NCBI RefSeq assembly: GCF_018380615.1 | Contig: NZ_JAGYVZ010000037.1 | Span: 1-35,376, forward strand | Direction: 5' to 3' | Length of the DNA stretch: 35,376 nt | From: Flavobacterium psychroterrae | GTDB taxonomy: Bacteria; Bacteroidota; Bacteroidia; Flavobacteriales; Flavobacteriaceae | Part shown: positions 15,168-23,782 of the stretch, piece by piece | Layout: the number at the start of each line of letters is the position of its first letter | How positions within the stretch are numbered: the stretch's first letter is position 1 | Made by a program: the position numbers and the translations under genes | The notes under the pieces: generated by a model | The model's database searches: none | Seen by the model: the letters and a program-made list of their open reading frames with translations, nothing else | Told to the model about the DNA's origin: nothing

Positions 15168-15929
15168 ATGTTTTACAAAGCGATTTCTCTGGTATTTTTA
15201 TTGTTTTTTTTGAATGCAAATGCACAACAAAACGACTCAATAACAAAAATTGACAGCACATCAAATCATTTAAAATTCAATTATAAACAATTGATTATTC
15301 CCACTGCATTGATTGGATATGGAGTAATTGGAATTAAAAGTGATCAACTCTTAAACTTTAATCATCAAATCAAAAATGAAGTCACTGAAGATATTGATGA
15401 GAAAATCACCATTGATGACTTCTCGCAATATGCGCCTGCGGCATCTGTTTATGCTTTGAATGCTTTTGGCGTAAAAGGCAAGAATAATATGCGGGATCGT
15501 TCGGTTATTTTTGTGACTTCGTATGTTATAATGGCTTCCACCGTTTTAGGTTTAAAGTCGATTGTGCATGAAGAACGTCCAGACGGGAGTTCAAACAACT
15601 CTTTCCCTTCAGGACATACCGCAACTGCTTTTGCCGGAGCTGAGTTTTTGTGGCAGGAATATAAAGATAAATCTATTTGGTACGGAATTGCCGGTTATGC
15701 CGTAGCAACCGGAACCGGATTATTTAGAATTTACAACAACCGCCATTGGTTAACGGATGTTGCTGCCGGAGCCGGAATAGGAATTTTGAGTACCAAACTG
15801 GCGTATTGGATGAATCCGTATATCACAAAAAAACTATTCAAATCATCTTCTGAAAGTAATTCAACTTCTATGATAATGCCTTTTTATAATGGGCAGCAAT
15901 ACGGGTTGGGTTTTGTGAAGGTATTTTAG
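15168..15929 (+). CDS. Secreted/periplasmic PAP2-type phosphatase
   Basis: 253 residues. A signal peptide (residues 1-20, LFFLNANAQ) is followed by a PAP2 (type 2 phosphatidic acid phosphatase) domain. All three catalytic motifs are present: K130-x6-R137-P138, PSGH with H150 at 147-150, and R187-x5-H193-x3-D197. The histidines act as nucleophile and acid in dephosphorylating lipid phosphates such as undecaprenyl pyrophosphate or phosphatidate; substrate unknown. Hydrophobic stretches around 110-130 and 170-210 suggest membrane association. It is monocistronic, ended by the repeat element at 15932-16231. Confidence 0.9.
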   Translation: MFYKAISLVFLLFFLNANAQQNDSITKIDSTSNHLKFNYKQLIIPTALIGYGVIGIKSDQLLNFNHQIKNEVTEDIDEKITIDDFSQYAPAASVYALNAFGVKGKNNMRDRSVIFVTSYVIMASTVLGLKSIVHEERPDGSSNNSFPSGHTATAFAGAEFLWQEYKDKSIWYGIAGYAVATGTGLFRIYNNRHWLTDVAAGAGIGILSTKLAYWMNPYITKKLFKSSSESNSTSMIMPFYNGQQYGLGFVKVF

Positions 15930-15931
15930 TT

Positions 15932-16231
15932 TTTTTTGCCACAAAGGCACAAAGCTTATTTAAAGCTACTCCCGATAGCTATCGGGCAATGTCATTAAGT
16001 TAAGCTTTTAAAAAATAAAATTATTGCCGATCAAATCCGTTTTTATCCGCGTTTTTACGAAGTAAATCTGTTTTATCCGCGTTAAAATTAGACGCTGATT
16101 TTACTGATTCGCTAAAGCGAAAACGCTGATAAAAACAGATTTTTCTAATTACTTTCCTGATTAAACGGTTAAGTAATTTTATAGATTTCTCCTTAACTTA
16201 ATGACATTGAGTTATCGGGAGTGGCAAAAAA
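15932..16231. repeat. Nested inverted-repeat element between convergent genes
   Basis: Outermost arms TTTTTTGCCAC (15932-15942) and GTGGCAAAAAA (16221-16231). Next, ACTCCCGATA (15968-15977) with TATCGGGAGT (16213-16222), then CAATGTCATTAAGTTAAG (15987-16004) with CTTAACTTAATGACATTG (16192-16209), both perfect. Innermost, AAATCTGTTTTATCCGCG near 16064-16081 is matched by CGCTGATAAAAACAGATTT near 16125-16143. The left side also holds the 16-bp palindrome at 15971-15986. No gene is inside. It fills the 307-base gap between the PAP2 gene and the LexA-like gene, which face each other, so a bidirectional terminator role is plausible. Confidence 0.8.
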
Positions 16232-16236
16232 CTTTT

Positions 16237-17010
16237 CTACGTATTCGAAGTATTATTCTTAATCTCCATTATTTCTCTTTTTACTTCAAGAAGTAAATCT
16301 TTCATACTTTGAGATTCTGTCACTTCATGTCGTTTATCGCTTCGCCCGATGTTGCATTCGTATTCCCAGATTTCTAAAATATCTGAAGCTTTCACTTCAT
16401 AGTTTGGATAAAAACGATTATCTGATTCCAGAACCAAAGCATTCTTTTTATTCTTATTAAGACGTTTGTACACCATTCCTTCATTTTTGGTAATCAGGAT
16501 ATATGTCCTGCCATCCATCACCTCTCCCAGCCTTTCGACATAGCGTCCTATAATAATAGAACCGTCTTCATGTGGCGGCATAGAATCTCCTTCAACGGGA
16601 AATCCGCGGTGTTTCCCCGGTCCTAAAAACGGAAGTGAAACTTGTTGCAGACTCTCGATATATTCCGGATCGGCATATCCGTTTAAGTAACCCGCTTTTG
16701 CTTTTTGAGATACAATTTCGATATAATTCTCCCCAAAACTATCTACTTGTATGGGTAAAATAAGTCGGTTGCCTTCTAATTTTATCAGGTTTTCTATATT
16801 GATTTTACGTATGTCGACAGACAATATTAAATCAATGCTCATATGAAAATATAAGGCAATCTGCTTTAAGATATCGTATGGTGCCTCAGACGTTCCATCT
16901 TCGTATTTAACGTATCTTCCTCTGGTAATCTTTAGGTTTTCAGCTAATTTCTCCTGAGATATTTTATGCTTAACCCTCAATGCTCTGATGTTATCTGAAA
17001 ATAAGGACAT
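16237..17010 (-). CDS. LexA-like XRE/S24 self-cleaving repressor
   Basis: 257 residues from the ATG at 17010; a longer frame to 17262 would lie over dinB and is rejected. The N-terminal 60 residues are an XRE-type HTH (DNIRALRVKHKISQEKLAENL). The C-terminal half is an S24 peptidase: cleavage bond A106-G107 in QKAKAGYL, catalytic S143 in EGDSMPP and K182 in MVYKRL. This is the layout of LexA and CI-type repressors, whose RecA-stimulated autocleavage relieves repression. It is divergent from dinB-dnaE, which it very probably controls together with itself. Bacteroidota often use an XRE-type HTH in this role instead of the LexA winged helix. Confidence 0.88.
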   Translation of the reverse strand: MSLFSDNIRALRVKHKISQEKLAENLKITRGRYVKYEDGTSEAPYDILKQIALYFHMSIDLILSVDIRKINIENLIKLEGNRLILPIQVDSFGENYIEIVSQKAKAGYLNGYADPEYIESLQQVSLPFLGPGKHRGFPVEGDSMPPHEDGSIIIGRYVERLGEVMDGRTYILITKNEGMVYKRLNKNKKNALVLESDNRFYPNYEVKASDILEIWEYECNIGRSDKRHEVTESQSMKDLLLEVKREIMEIKNNTSNT

Positions 17011-17015
17011 AATTA

Positions 17016-17087
17016 ATTTGTTATAATTTGGAACAACAAATATACGAAAAAATGTTATCATCTGTACTAATTTTGTAACATACAAAA
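17016..17087. promoter_or_regulatory. Divergent promoters and candidate operators of the SOS cassette
   Basis: Two Bacteroidota -7 motifs face apart: TAATTTTG (17068-17075, plus strand, toward dinB) and TATATTTG (17044-17037, minus strand, toward the repressor). Each overlaps an inverted repeat: TTTTGTA-ACA-TACAAAA (17071-17087) and ATTTGTT-N12-AACAAAT (17016-17022 with 17035-17041). Overlap of palindromes with both promoters is what autoregulated repression by the S24 repressor would need. Sites are seen; binding is inferred. Confidence 0.6.
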
Positions 17088-17095
17088 ACAAGGAG

Positions 17096-18277
17096 ATGAC
17101 ACGGGCAATTGTACACATGGATTTGGATACTTTTTTTGTATCCTGCGAAAGATTAACCAACTCAGAATTAAGAGGAAAAGCTCTTATTATTGGTGGTGGA
17201 GATCGTGGTGTTGTGGCCTCTTGTTCGTATGAAGCCCGAAAATTTGGAGTACGCTCAGCCATGCCTATTCACATGGCAATGAAACTTTGTCCGCAAGCCA
17301 AAATAATGAAAGGCGATATGGAATTATATTCCCGATTGTCACATGATGTTACGCAGGTCATTCAGGAAAAAGCACCGATAATGGAGAAAGCCAGCATTGA
17401 TGAATTCTATCTTGATATTACCGGAATGGACAAATTTCATGGCAGTTATAAATGGACTGATGAATTGGCAAAATCTGTTATTAAAGAAACAGGATTACCT
17501 ATTAGTTTTTCGTTATCTGTCAATAAAACCGTTTCTAAAATTGCAACGGGCGAAGGAAAACCCAAAGGAAATCTAGAAATCCCGCAAGGCAATGTACAAG
17601 CTTTTTTAAATCCGTTATCGATCCAGAAAATCCCTATGGTCGGCAATGTTACTTTTCAGCTTTTATCCCGAATTGGCGTTCGTAAAATTCAGACTTTATC
17701 TGAAATGCCTCCCGAAGTTTTACAGCAAATGATTGGTAAAAACGGTCTCGATATCTGGAAAAAAGCCAACGGAATTGACAACACGCCCGTAGAACCTTAT
17801 ACCGAAAGAAAATCCATTTCTACTGAACATACTTTTTCTCAGGATACAATCGATATTATTATGCTAAAATCGATATTGATTGGCATGGTCGAAAAACTGG
17901 CTTTTCAATTGCGATCAGAACAATGGTTAACCTCAACTATTACGGTTAAAATACGTTACGCCAATTTTGATACAGAAACCAAACAATGCAAAATCGCCTA
18001 TACATCAGCAGATCATATTTTGACCAAAAATGTAATGGAATTGTTTGATAAAGTATATCAGCGTCGTATGCGATTGCGTTTGATTGGTATTCGCTTTAGC
18101 GGATTGGTTCGCGGAACATACCAAATTAATCTCTTTGAAGATACCGAGGAAATGTTATCATTATATGCCGCGATGGATAAAATGAAAAGCCGTTATGGTT
18201 TTGATGCCGTAATGCGCTGCGCAGGGGTTACTTTTAAACCTAATAATAAAGATGAAATTTTAAAACGTATCAAATAA
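17096..18277 (+). CDS. dinB: DNA polymerase IV-type Y-family polymerase
   Basis: 393 residues. Catalytic acids are present: D9 in HMDLDTFF, D102-E103 in KASIDEFYLD, so this is an active translesion polymerase and not a catalytically dead ImuB. The palm/finger SVNKTVSKIATGEGKP and the thumb and little-finger domains are complete. QINLF at 343-347 matches the QxxLF beta-clamp-binding motif. AGGAG abuts the ATG, too close for a normal Shine-Dalgarno; M8 (ATG 17117) is an alternative start but would leave only MDLD at the N-terminus. The stop codon touches the dnaE start, so the two are coupled. Damage-induced, error-prone bypass is the expected role. Confidence 0.93.
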   Translation: MTRAIVHMDLDTFFVSCERLTNSELRGKALIIGGGDRGVVASCSYEARKFGVRSAMPIHMAMKLCPQAKIMKGDMELYSRLSHDVTQVIQEKAPIMEKASIDEFYLDITGMDKFHGSYKWTDELAKSVIKETGLPISFSLSVNKTVSKIATGEGKPKGNLEIPQGNVQAFLNPLSIQKIPMVGNVTFQLLSRIGVRKIQTLSEMPPEVLQQMIGKNGLDIWKKANGIDNTPVEPYTERKSISTEHTFSQDTIDIIMLKSILIGMVEKLAFQLRSEQWLTSTITVKIRYANFDTETKQCKIAYTSADHILTKNVMELFDKVYQRRMRLRLIGIRFSGLVRGTYQINLFEDTEEMLSLYAAMDKMKSRYGFDAVMRCAGVTFKPNNKDEILKRIK

Positions 18278-21200
18278 ATGTATCTCAACTGTCATTCATA
18301 TCATTCGCTACGCTACGGCACAATTCCGCTTAAGGAATTAGTTGCTCAAGCCGTTGATTGCGATGTAAAAGCAGTGGCACTTACGGATATTAATACCGTA
18401 ACCGGAATTTATGATTTTATAAGGGATTGCGAATCAAAAGGAATTAAACCTTTAATTGGTATGGAACTTCGCTGCAATCATCAATTCCGATATATTGGTT
18501 TAGCTAAAAATGCCCGCGGACTTGGTGAAATGAATCGCTTTTTAACGGAACATAATTTTAGTGGAGAACCTTTACCACTAATTGCTCCTGAATTTGATTC
18601 GGTTTTTGTGATTTATACTTTAGAAAATGCTCCGGAATTTCTTCGTGAAAATGAGTTTATCGGAATTCGTCCGGATGAAGTTTTAAGGCTTCTTACTTCG
18701 GAACATAAAAATAAAACAGCAAAAATGGTTGTTCTTCAATCAGTAACTTTTAGTAATAAAAGAGAATTTAATCTGCATAAAATTCTTCGCGCGATTGATA
18801 CCAATATTATTCTATCAAAATTGACAGAAGCCGATTATTGCAGAACTTCTGAAAAAATGTTGGCTTTAGAATCGCTGTTGCCTTATTATGAAAGTTATCC
18901 TGAAATTATAGCCAACACGCAGCTAATAATTGATTCTTGTAATTTTGAATATGTTTTTAAAACGCCTAAAAACAAGAAATTTTATACTGAAAATCGTCAG
19001 ACTGATATTGCAAAGTTGACCAAATTGGCACAAGAAGGTTTAGTTTGGCGGTATGGAGAAAATCATAAACTGGCAAAAGCCCGTATCGAAAAAGAACTCA
19101 AAGTAATCGACGAATTACAATTTAGCGGTTATTTTTTAATTACTTGGGATATCGTTCAGTACAGCAATAGTAAGGGTTTTATGCACATTGGCCGAGGCAG
19201 CGGTGCCAATAGTATCATTGCTTATTGTTTAGGAATTACCGATATCTGCCCCATAGAACTTGACTTATATTTTGAACGCTTTTTGAATTTAAATCGGAAA
19301 AGCCCTCCCGATTTTGATATCGACTGGAGTTGGAAAGAACGCAATACGATTTTAGAATATATCTTCAATAAATACGGTCGTGATCATGTTGCTTTTTGCG
19401 GAACCAATGTTGAATTTAAACACCGATCAATTTTTAGGGAAGTCGGAAAAGTGTTTGGTCTTCCAAAAGAAGAACTAGATATGCTGGCCAAAAATCCAAT
19501 GGCATTACACCAGACCAATTCTGTTGTAAAATTTGTACAGGAATATGGGAATATGATGCTGAAAGGTAAATATCCCAATCAGCGTAGTATGCACGCTTGC
19601 GGAATTATCATTTCTGAAGAACCCCTTACCAATTACACGCCTTTGGAAATGCCTCCAAAAGGATTTCCAATCGTGCTTTTTGACATGCATATTGCCGAGG
19701 AGATTGGTTTTGAAAAATTCGATATTTTGAGTCAGCGTGGTATTGGTCATATTGATGACAGCGTAAAACTCATTGAGAAAAACCGCGGTATAAAAGTTAA
19801 TATTCGGGACACATCGATTTCTAAAGATGAAGCCATATGTAATGTTCATTTGGCACAAGGTAAAACTATAGGTTGTTTTTATATCGAAAGCCCAGCCATG
19901 CGAGGATTATTACGCCGCTTAAATTGTGATAATTACAAAATTCTGGTGGCTGCTTCGTCTATTATTCGTCCCGGTGTGGCACAATCCGGAATGATGAAAG
20001 AGTATATTTTTCGTCATAATAATCCGGATCAGTTTCAATATTTTCATGAGGTTTTTAAGGAACATCTTGGTGAAACTTACGGTATTATGGTGTATCAGGA
20101 AGACGTTATTAAAATTGCCCAACATTATGGCGGACTTCCGGCTGCTGATGGCGATATCCTGCGTCGCGCCATGTCCGGAAAAGGACGATCTACGGAAGCT
20201 TTACAAAAAGTAAAAGATAATTTCTTTGCTTGTTGTGCTGAAAAAGGACATCCTGAAGGACTTAGTCAGGAAATTTACCGCCAGATTGAATCCTTTGCGG
20301 GGTTTTCATTTTGTAAAGCGCACTCGGCTTCTTACGCTGTAGAAAGCTACCAGAGTTTGTATCTCAAGATTAATTATCCTGTAGAATTTATGACGGCGGT
20401 AATCAACAATCAGGGCGGATTTTACAGAACCGAAGTTTATGTGCATGAAGCCAGAATGTCCGGCGGAACAGTTCTCAATCCGTGTGTGAATAAAAGCGAA
20501 TATCAAACTACGGTTTATGGCACTGATATTTATCTCGGGTTTATGCATTTGCAAAGTCTGGAATCTAAAACTGCTCATTTAATCGAATCAGATCGGGAGA
20601 AAAATGGAGAATTTCTTTCTTTAGAAGATTTCATCAATCGTATTCCGATTGGGATTGAAAGTATGAAAATTTTGATTTTTATAGATGCTTTTCGTTTTAC
20701 AGGAAAAACCAAAAATCAGCTTTTAGTCATTGCCAGTTTGCTTTTAAACAATTTCAAACCCGAAAATAGAAGTTTGATGCTCCTGCAGGAACCCGTTAAA
20801 GAATACAAACTACCAACATTGGAACGTTCTTTATATGAAGATGCTTTTGATGAAATTGAATTATTGAGTTTTCCTGTTTCGTGTACCGTTTTTGATTTGC
20901 TTCAAACCAAACATCGCGGCGATATTATGGCTAAAGATTTAGTGGTTCATCATAAAAAACAAGTTAGAATGCTGGCGTATTTAATATCAAGAAAACAAGT
21001 CCCTACTAAAAAAGGCAATATGTATTTCGGGACGTGGATTGATCATGAAGGTACTTATTTTGATACAGCTCATTTTCCGGATTGTCTGACTCAATTTCCT
21101 TTTCAGGGAGGAGGTTGTTATCTCCTTTTAGGAACTGTCGAAGTCGATTATCATTTTCCGACCATAACGATAACTAAAATGGCCAAGATGCCTTTTATTC

Positions 21201-21343
21201 CTGATCCGCGTTATATGGATGCTAAAGATCAATATAAAACACAACAAATGATAAAGGAAGATGTGAGTCCAACGCATCGGGAACCTTATCCTCAAGCACA
21301 TGAAATTAATTTACCCAGACACCGAATAAAATTTCAAAACTAA
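18278..21343 (+). CDS. dnaE: Short DNA polymerase III alpha (DnaE-type, mutagenic cassette)
   Basis: 1021 residues, shorter than replicative DnaE (about 1160). Catalytic Asp residues are present in PDFDID (about 344-349) and in the FDIL motif near 480 that corresponds to FDFLGL. HIGRGSGANS, the fingers motif YQEDVIKIAQHYGG, GDILRRAMSGKG and FAGFSFCKAHSASYAV are typical. An OB-fold follows near 890-1000. The PHP domain appears degenerate: the family's LHxHSxYS becomes LNCHSYHS and ALTDH becomes ALTDI, losing metal-binding histidines. The ATG follows dinB's TAA directly. The LexA-DinB-DnaE order corresponds to the ImuA/ImuB/DnaE2-type mutasomes; this is most likely the error-prone, non-replicative paralogue. 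Confidence 0.92.
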   Translation: MYLNCHSYHSLRYGTIPLKELVAQAVDCDVKAVALTDINTVTGIYDFIRDCESKGIKPLIGMELRCNHQFRYIGLAKNARGLGEMNRFLTEHNFSGEPLPLIAPEFDSVFVIYTLENAPEFLRENEFIGIRPDEVLRLLTSEHKNKTAKMVVLQSVTFSNKREFNLHKILRAIDTNIILSKLTEADYCRTSEKMLALESLLPYYESYPEIIANTQLIIDSCNFEYVFKTPKNKKFYTENRQTDIAKLTKLAQEGLVWRYGENHKLAKARIEKELKVIDELQFSGYFLITWDIVQYSNSKGFMHIGRGSGANSIIAYCLGITDICPIELDLYFERFLNLNRKSPPDFDIDWSWKERNTILEYIFNKYGRDHVAFCGTNVEFKHRSIFREVGKVFGLPKEELDMLAKNPMALHQTNSVVKFVQEYGNMMLKGKYPNQRSMHACGIIISEEPLTNYTPLEMPPKGFPIVLFDMHIAEEIGFEKFDILSQRGIGHIDDSVKLIEKNRGIKVNIRDTSISKDEAICNVHLAQGKTIGCFYIESPAMRGLLRRLNCDNYKILVAASSIIRPGVAQSGMMKEYIFRHNNPDQFQYFHEVFKEHLGETYGIMVYQEDVIKIAQHYGGLPAADGDILRRAMSGKGRSTEALQKVKDNFFACCAEKGHPEGLSQEIYRQIESFAGFSFCKAHSASYAVESYQSLYLKINYPVEFMTAVINNQGGFYRTEVYVHEARMSGGTVLNPCVNKSEYQTTVYGTDIYLGFMHLQSLESKTAHLIESDREKNGEFLSLEDFINRIPIGIESMKILIFIDAFRFTGKTKNQLLVIASLLLNNFKPENRSLMLLQEPVKEYKLPTLERSLYEDAFDEIELLSFPVSCTVFDLLQTKHRGDIMAKDLVVHHKKQVRMLAYLISRKQVPTKKGNMYFGTWIDHEGTYFDTAHFPDCLTQFPFQGGGCYLLLGTVEVDYHFPTITITKMAKMPFIPDPRYMDAKDQYKTQQMIKEDVSPTHREPYPQAHEINLPRHRIKFQN

Positions 21344-21367
21344 AAGTCGTTGAACATAATTTTTTTT

Positions 21368-21503
21368 AACACATAGAAACATAGTTTTAAAGAAAATAAA
21401 AAAAGGCGTTTCACTTGTCTAAATACACATAGCTATGTGAGAAAATCATGATTTTATAAAAAGATCTTATATTTAAAAATTAAAGCCTATGTTTCTATGT
21501 GTT
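21368..21503. repeat. Dispersed inverted-repeat element, copy 2
   Basis: AACACATAGAAACATAG (21368-21384) is an inverted copy of CTATGTTTCTATGTGTT (21487-21503), a perfect 17-bp match, with the central palindrome CACATAGCTATGTG (21426-21439). Same plan and nearly the same length as 7029-7161, while intervening bases differ. It lies between dnaE and the exonuclease gene. Confidence 0.8.
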
Positions 21504-21547
21504 AAACATTTAAACAATACAAGAAGAGATTACGTTATATTAAAGAG

Positions 21548-22927
21548 ATGAAAAAGCAAGAATATGCCATAGTAGATATTGAAACCACCGGTGGAAACGC
21601 CAGTGGCAGCCGCATTACCGAAATTGCCATTATCATTCATGACGGGGAAAATGTAATTGACCGATATGAAACACTTGTGAATCCTGAAAAAGAAATTCCG
21701 ATTTCGATTTTTGCCTTAACAGGAATTAATAATGAAATGGTGGCTAATGCGCCAATCTTCGATGACATTTCAGATAAAGTTTTGGAAATGCTTACTGATC
21801 GTGTTTTCGTCGCACATAATGTCAACTTTGATTATTCATTCGTTCGGCATCAATTGGAACAAGCAGGTTTTAAATGGACGGCAAGGAAATTATGTACTGT
21901 TCGCGCAGCAAGAAAAATCAGACCGGGCTTAGGATCTTATAGTTTAGGAAATCTGTGTAATTCGTTGGATATATCTTTAGAAAACAGGCATCGTGCCGGC
22001 GGTGATGCAGATGCAACCGCTATATTATTTTCGCGATTACTCGAATGGGATGATGAAGGTCATATCGAAAAAATGATCAAAGCCACGTCACAAGATCAGC
22101 GACTACCACCCAATCTTCCGCCTGAAGATTTTAATAATTTACCTGAAAAACCAGGCGTATATTATTTTTATAATGAAGTAAAAAAAGTAATTTATGTTGG
22201 TAAAGCAATCAACTTAAAAAAACGTGTGGCTTCTCATTTTAGCGGTCACAAGATCAATCCGCAAAGGCAGCATTTCTTAAGGGACATACACGCCATTTCC
22301 TTTGAAGTTTGTGGCAACGAGTTAATGGCACTCTTGTTAGAATGTACAGAAATCAAACATCTTTGGCCAACCTACAACAGAGCTTTAAAACGTTTTGAAC
22401 CCAAATTTGGATTGTATCAATACGAAGCCCGTAACGGATACAAATATCTGGCAATTGGGAAGCTCAATAAATTTCAGTCGTGTATTGAGCATTTCAGCAG
22501 TATACACGAAGGGACAAATATATTGCGGGGTTTGGCAGAACAATTTGAAATTGACTATAGATTTTGTAAATATCTAAGACCTGAAGACGGAGAAATATTT
22601 CAAAATAAAGATATAACAGACTTGCCAGATGTTTCGCTCCACAATGAGCAAGTCGATAATGCGATTGATTTTTTATTAAGCAACAGACCCACTTTTGCAA
22701 TTATAGAGAAAGGAAGAACATCACAAGAACGAAGTTGTATCTGGATAGAAAATGGTCATTTTTATGGTATGGGATATATTCCTTTAGATGTTGCGATTAC
22801 GGATCCGTTAGAAGTAAAAAATTATGCTACGCCTTATAAAAGCAATCAATATATTGTGCAGCTAATTTTTGCTTACGCAGAAAAAAATCCGCGTAAAGTA
22901 TTCTTTAACAAACAGTTTCTGAAATAA
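21548..22927 (+). CDS. DnaQ-type 3'-5' exonuclease fused to a UvrC-like GIY-YIG domain
   Basis: 459 residues. Residues 1-165 are a DEDDh exonuclease: D10 and E12 in VDIETTG, D95 in HNVNFD, H148 and D153 in HRAGGDADA. Residues about 200-280 form a GIY-YIG nuclease of the UvrC/Cho type: GVYYF (203-207), YVGKA (216-220), R226, and a Glu near 265-268. The C-terminal about 180 residues are unrecognised. Similar exonuclease-UvrC fusions are known in actinobacteria and Bacteroidota and are presumed to act in nucleotide excision or damage-related trimming. UvrC's EndoV-like half is absent, so it cannot make the second incision by itself. It sits downstream of the SOS polymerases. Confidence 0.88.
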   Translation: MKKQEYAIVDIETTGGNASGSRITEIAIIIHDGENVIDRYETLVNPEKEIPISIFALTGINNEMVANAPIFDDISDKVLEMLTDRVFVAHNVNFDYSFVRHQLEQAGFKWTARKLCTVRAARKIRPGLGSYSLGNLCNSLDISLENRHRAGGDADATAILFSRLLEWDDEGHIEKMIKATSQDQRLPPNLPPEDFNNLPEKPGVYYFYNEVKKVIYVGKAINLKKRVASHFSGHKINPQRQHFLRDIHAISFEVCGNELMALLLECTEIKHLWPTYNRALKRFEPKFGLYQYEARNGYKYLAIGKLNKFQSCIEHFSSIHEGTNILRGLAEQFEIDYRFCKYLRPEDGEIFQNKDITDLPDVSLHNEQVDNAIDFLLSNRPTFAIIEKGRTSQERSCIWIENGHFYGMGYIPLDVAITDPLEVKNYATPYKSNQYIVQLIFAYAEKNPRKVFFNKQFLK

Positions 22928-22998
22928 GAACATGATTTTGTGTAAATATAAAAGCGCAAAAAGCTGTAAATTTAATGATACAACTAATTAAATCTACT

Positions 22999-23775
22999 AT
23001 GAAAATAGCAACTTATAATGTAAACGGGGTCAACGGACGCTTAAATGTATTACTGAAATGGCTTGAAGAAGCTAAACCGGATATTGTTTGCTTACAGGAA
23101 TTAAAAGCACCACAAGATAAATTTCCTGCTAAAGCAATTGAGGATGCAGGTTACAATGCCATTTGGCACGGACAAAAACAATGGAATGGTGTGGCGATTC
23201 TTGCCCGAAATATGGAGATTGAGGAAGTAACAAGAGTTCTTCCGGGAGATGACGAGGATATTCAAAGTCGTTATATTGAGGCTTTGATTGATGGTATTGT
23301 GATTGCATGTCTTTATCTTCCAAATGGAAATCCTGCTCCGGGCCCAAAATTAGAATACAAACTAAGATGGTTTGAGCGTTTGGCAGATCGTGCCGAAACG
23401 CTTCTAAGTTTAAAAGTTCCGGTAATATTAGTTGGAGATTATAATGTAATGCCAACAGAATTGGATGTTTATAAACCTGAGAAATGGGTAAACGATGCCC
23501 TTTTTTTACCTCAAGTCCGAAAAGCTTTTAAAGATTTGGTTTCACAAGGATGGATAGATGCGATTAGAACTTTATATCCTAACGAGAAAATTTACACCTT
23601 TTGGGATTATTTCAGAAAGGCTTACGAACGAGATGCCGGTCTTAGAATTGATCATTTTTTATTAAGTCCGCAACTAGCAAAAAAAATGCTTTCCGGCGGA
23701 GTTGACCGCCATGTGCGAGGATGGGAAAAAACAAGTGACCATGCTCCGGTATGGATTGAAATTGATACAAAATAA
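22999..23775 (+). CDS. xth: Exodeoxyribonuclease III (AP endonuclease)
   Basis: 258 residues from the ATG at 22999 (M-K-I-A-T-Y-N, as in E. coli Xth, 268 aa); an earlier in-frame ATG at 22975 would add eight residues and is less likely. Exo-endo-phosphatase motifs are complete: NVNGVNGR, CLQELKAP, LVGDYNVMPTELD near 150, RIDHFLLS, and SDHAPVWIEI at the C-terminus. It removes 3' blocks and cuts abasic sites in base-excision repair. It ends 7 nt before alkB, so the two form a repair operon. Confidence 0.93.
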   Translation: MKIATYNVNGVNGRLNVLLKWLEEAKPDIVCLQELKAPQDKFPAKAIEDAGYNAIWHGQKQWNGVAILARNMEIEEVTRVLPGDDEDIQSRYIEALIDGIVIACLYLPNGNPAPGPKLEYKLRWFERLADRAETLLSLKVPVILVGDYNVMPTELDVYKPEKWVNDALFLPQVRKAFKDLVSQGWIDAIRTLYPNEKIYTFWDYFRKAYERDAGLRIDHFLLSPQLAKKMLSGGVDRHVRGWEKTSDHAPVWIEIDTK

Positions 23776-23782
23776 CTGAACA

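Noticed and set aside
17011..17262. N-terminal 84-codon extension of the LexA-like gene
   Set aside because: It would run over dinB and the divergent promoters; the HTH starts properly at the ATG at 17010.
17096..18277. Identification of the Y-family gene as ImuB
   Set aside because: ImuB lacks the catalytic acids, whereas D9, D102 and E103 are present here.
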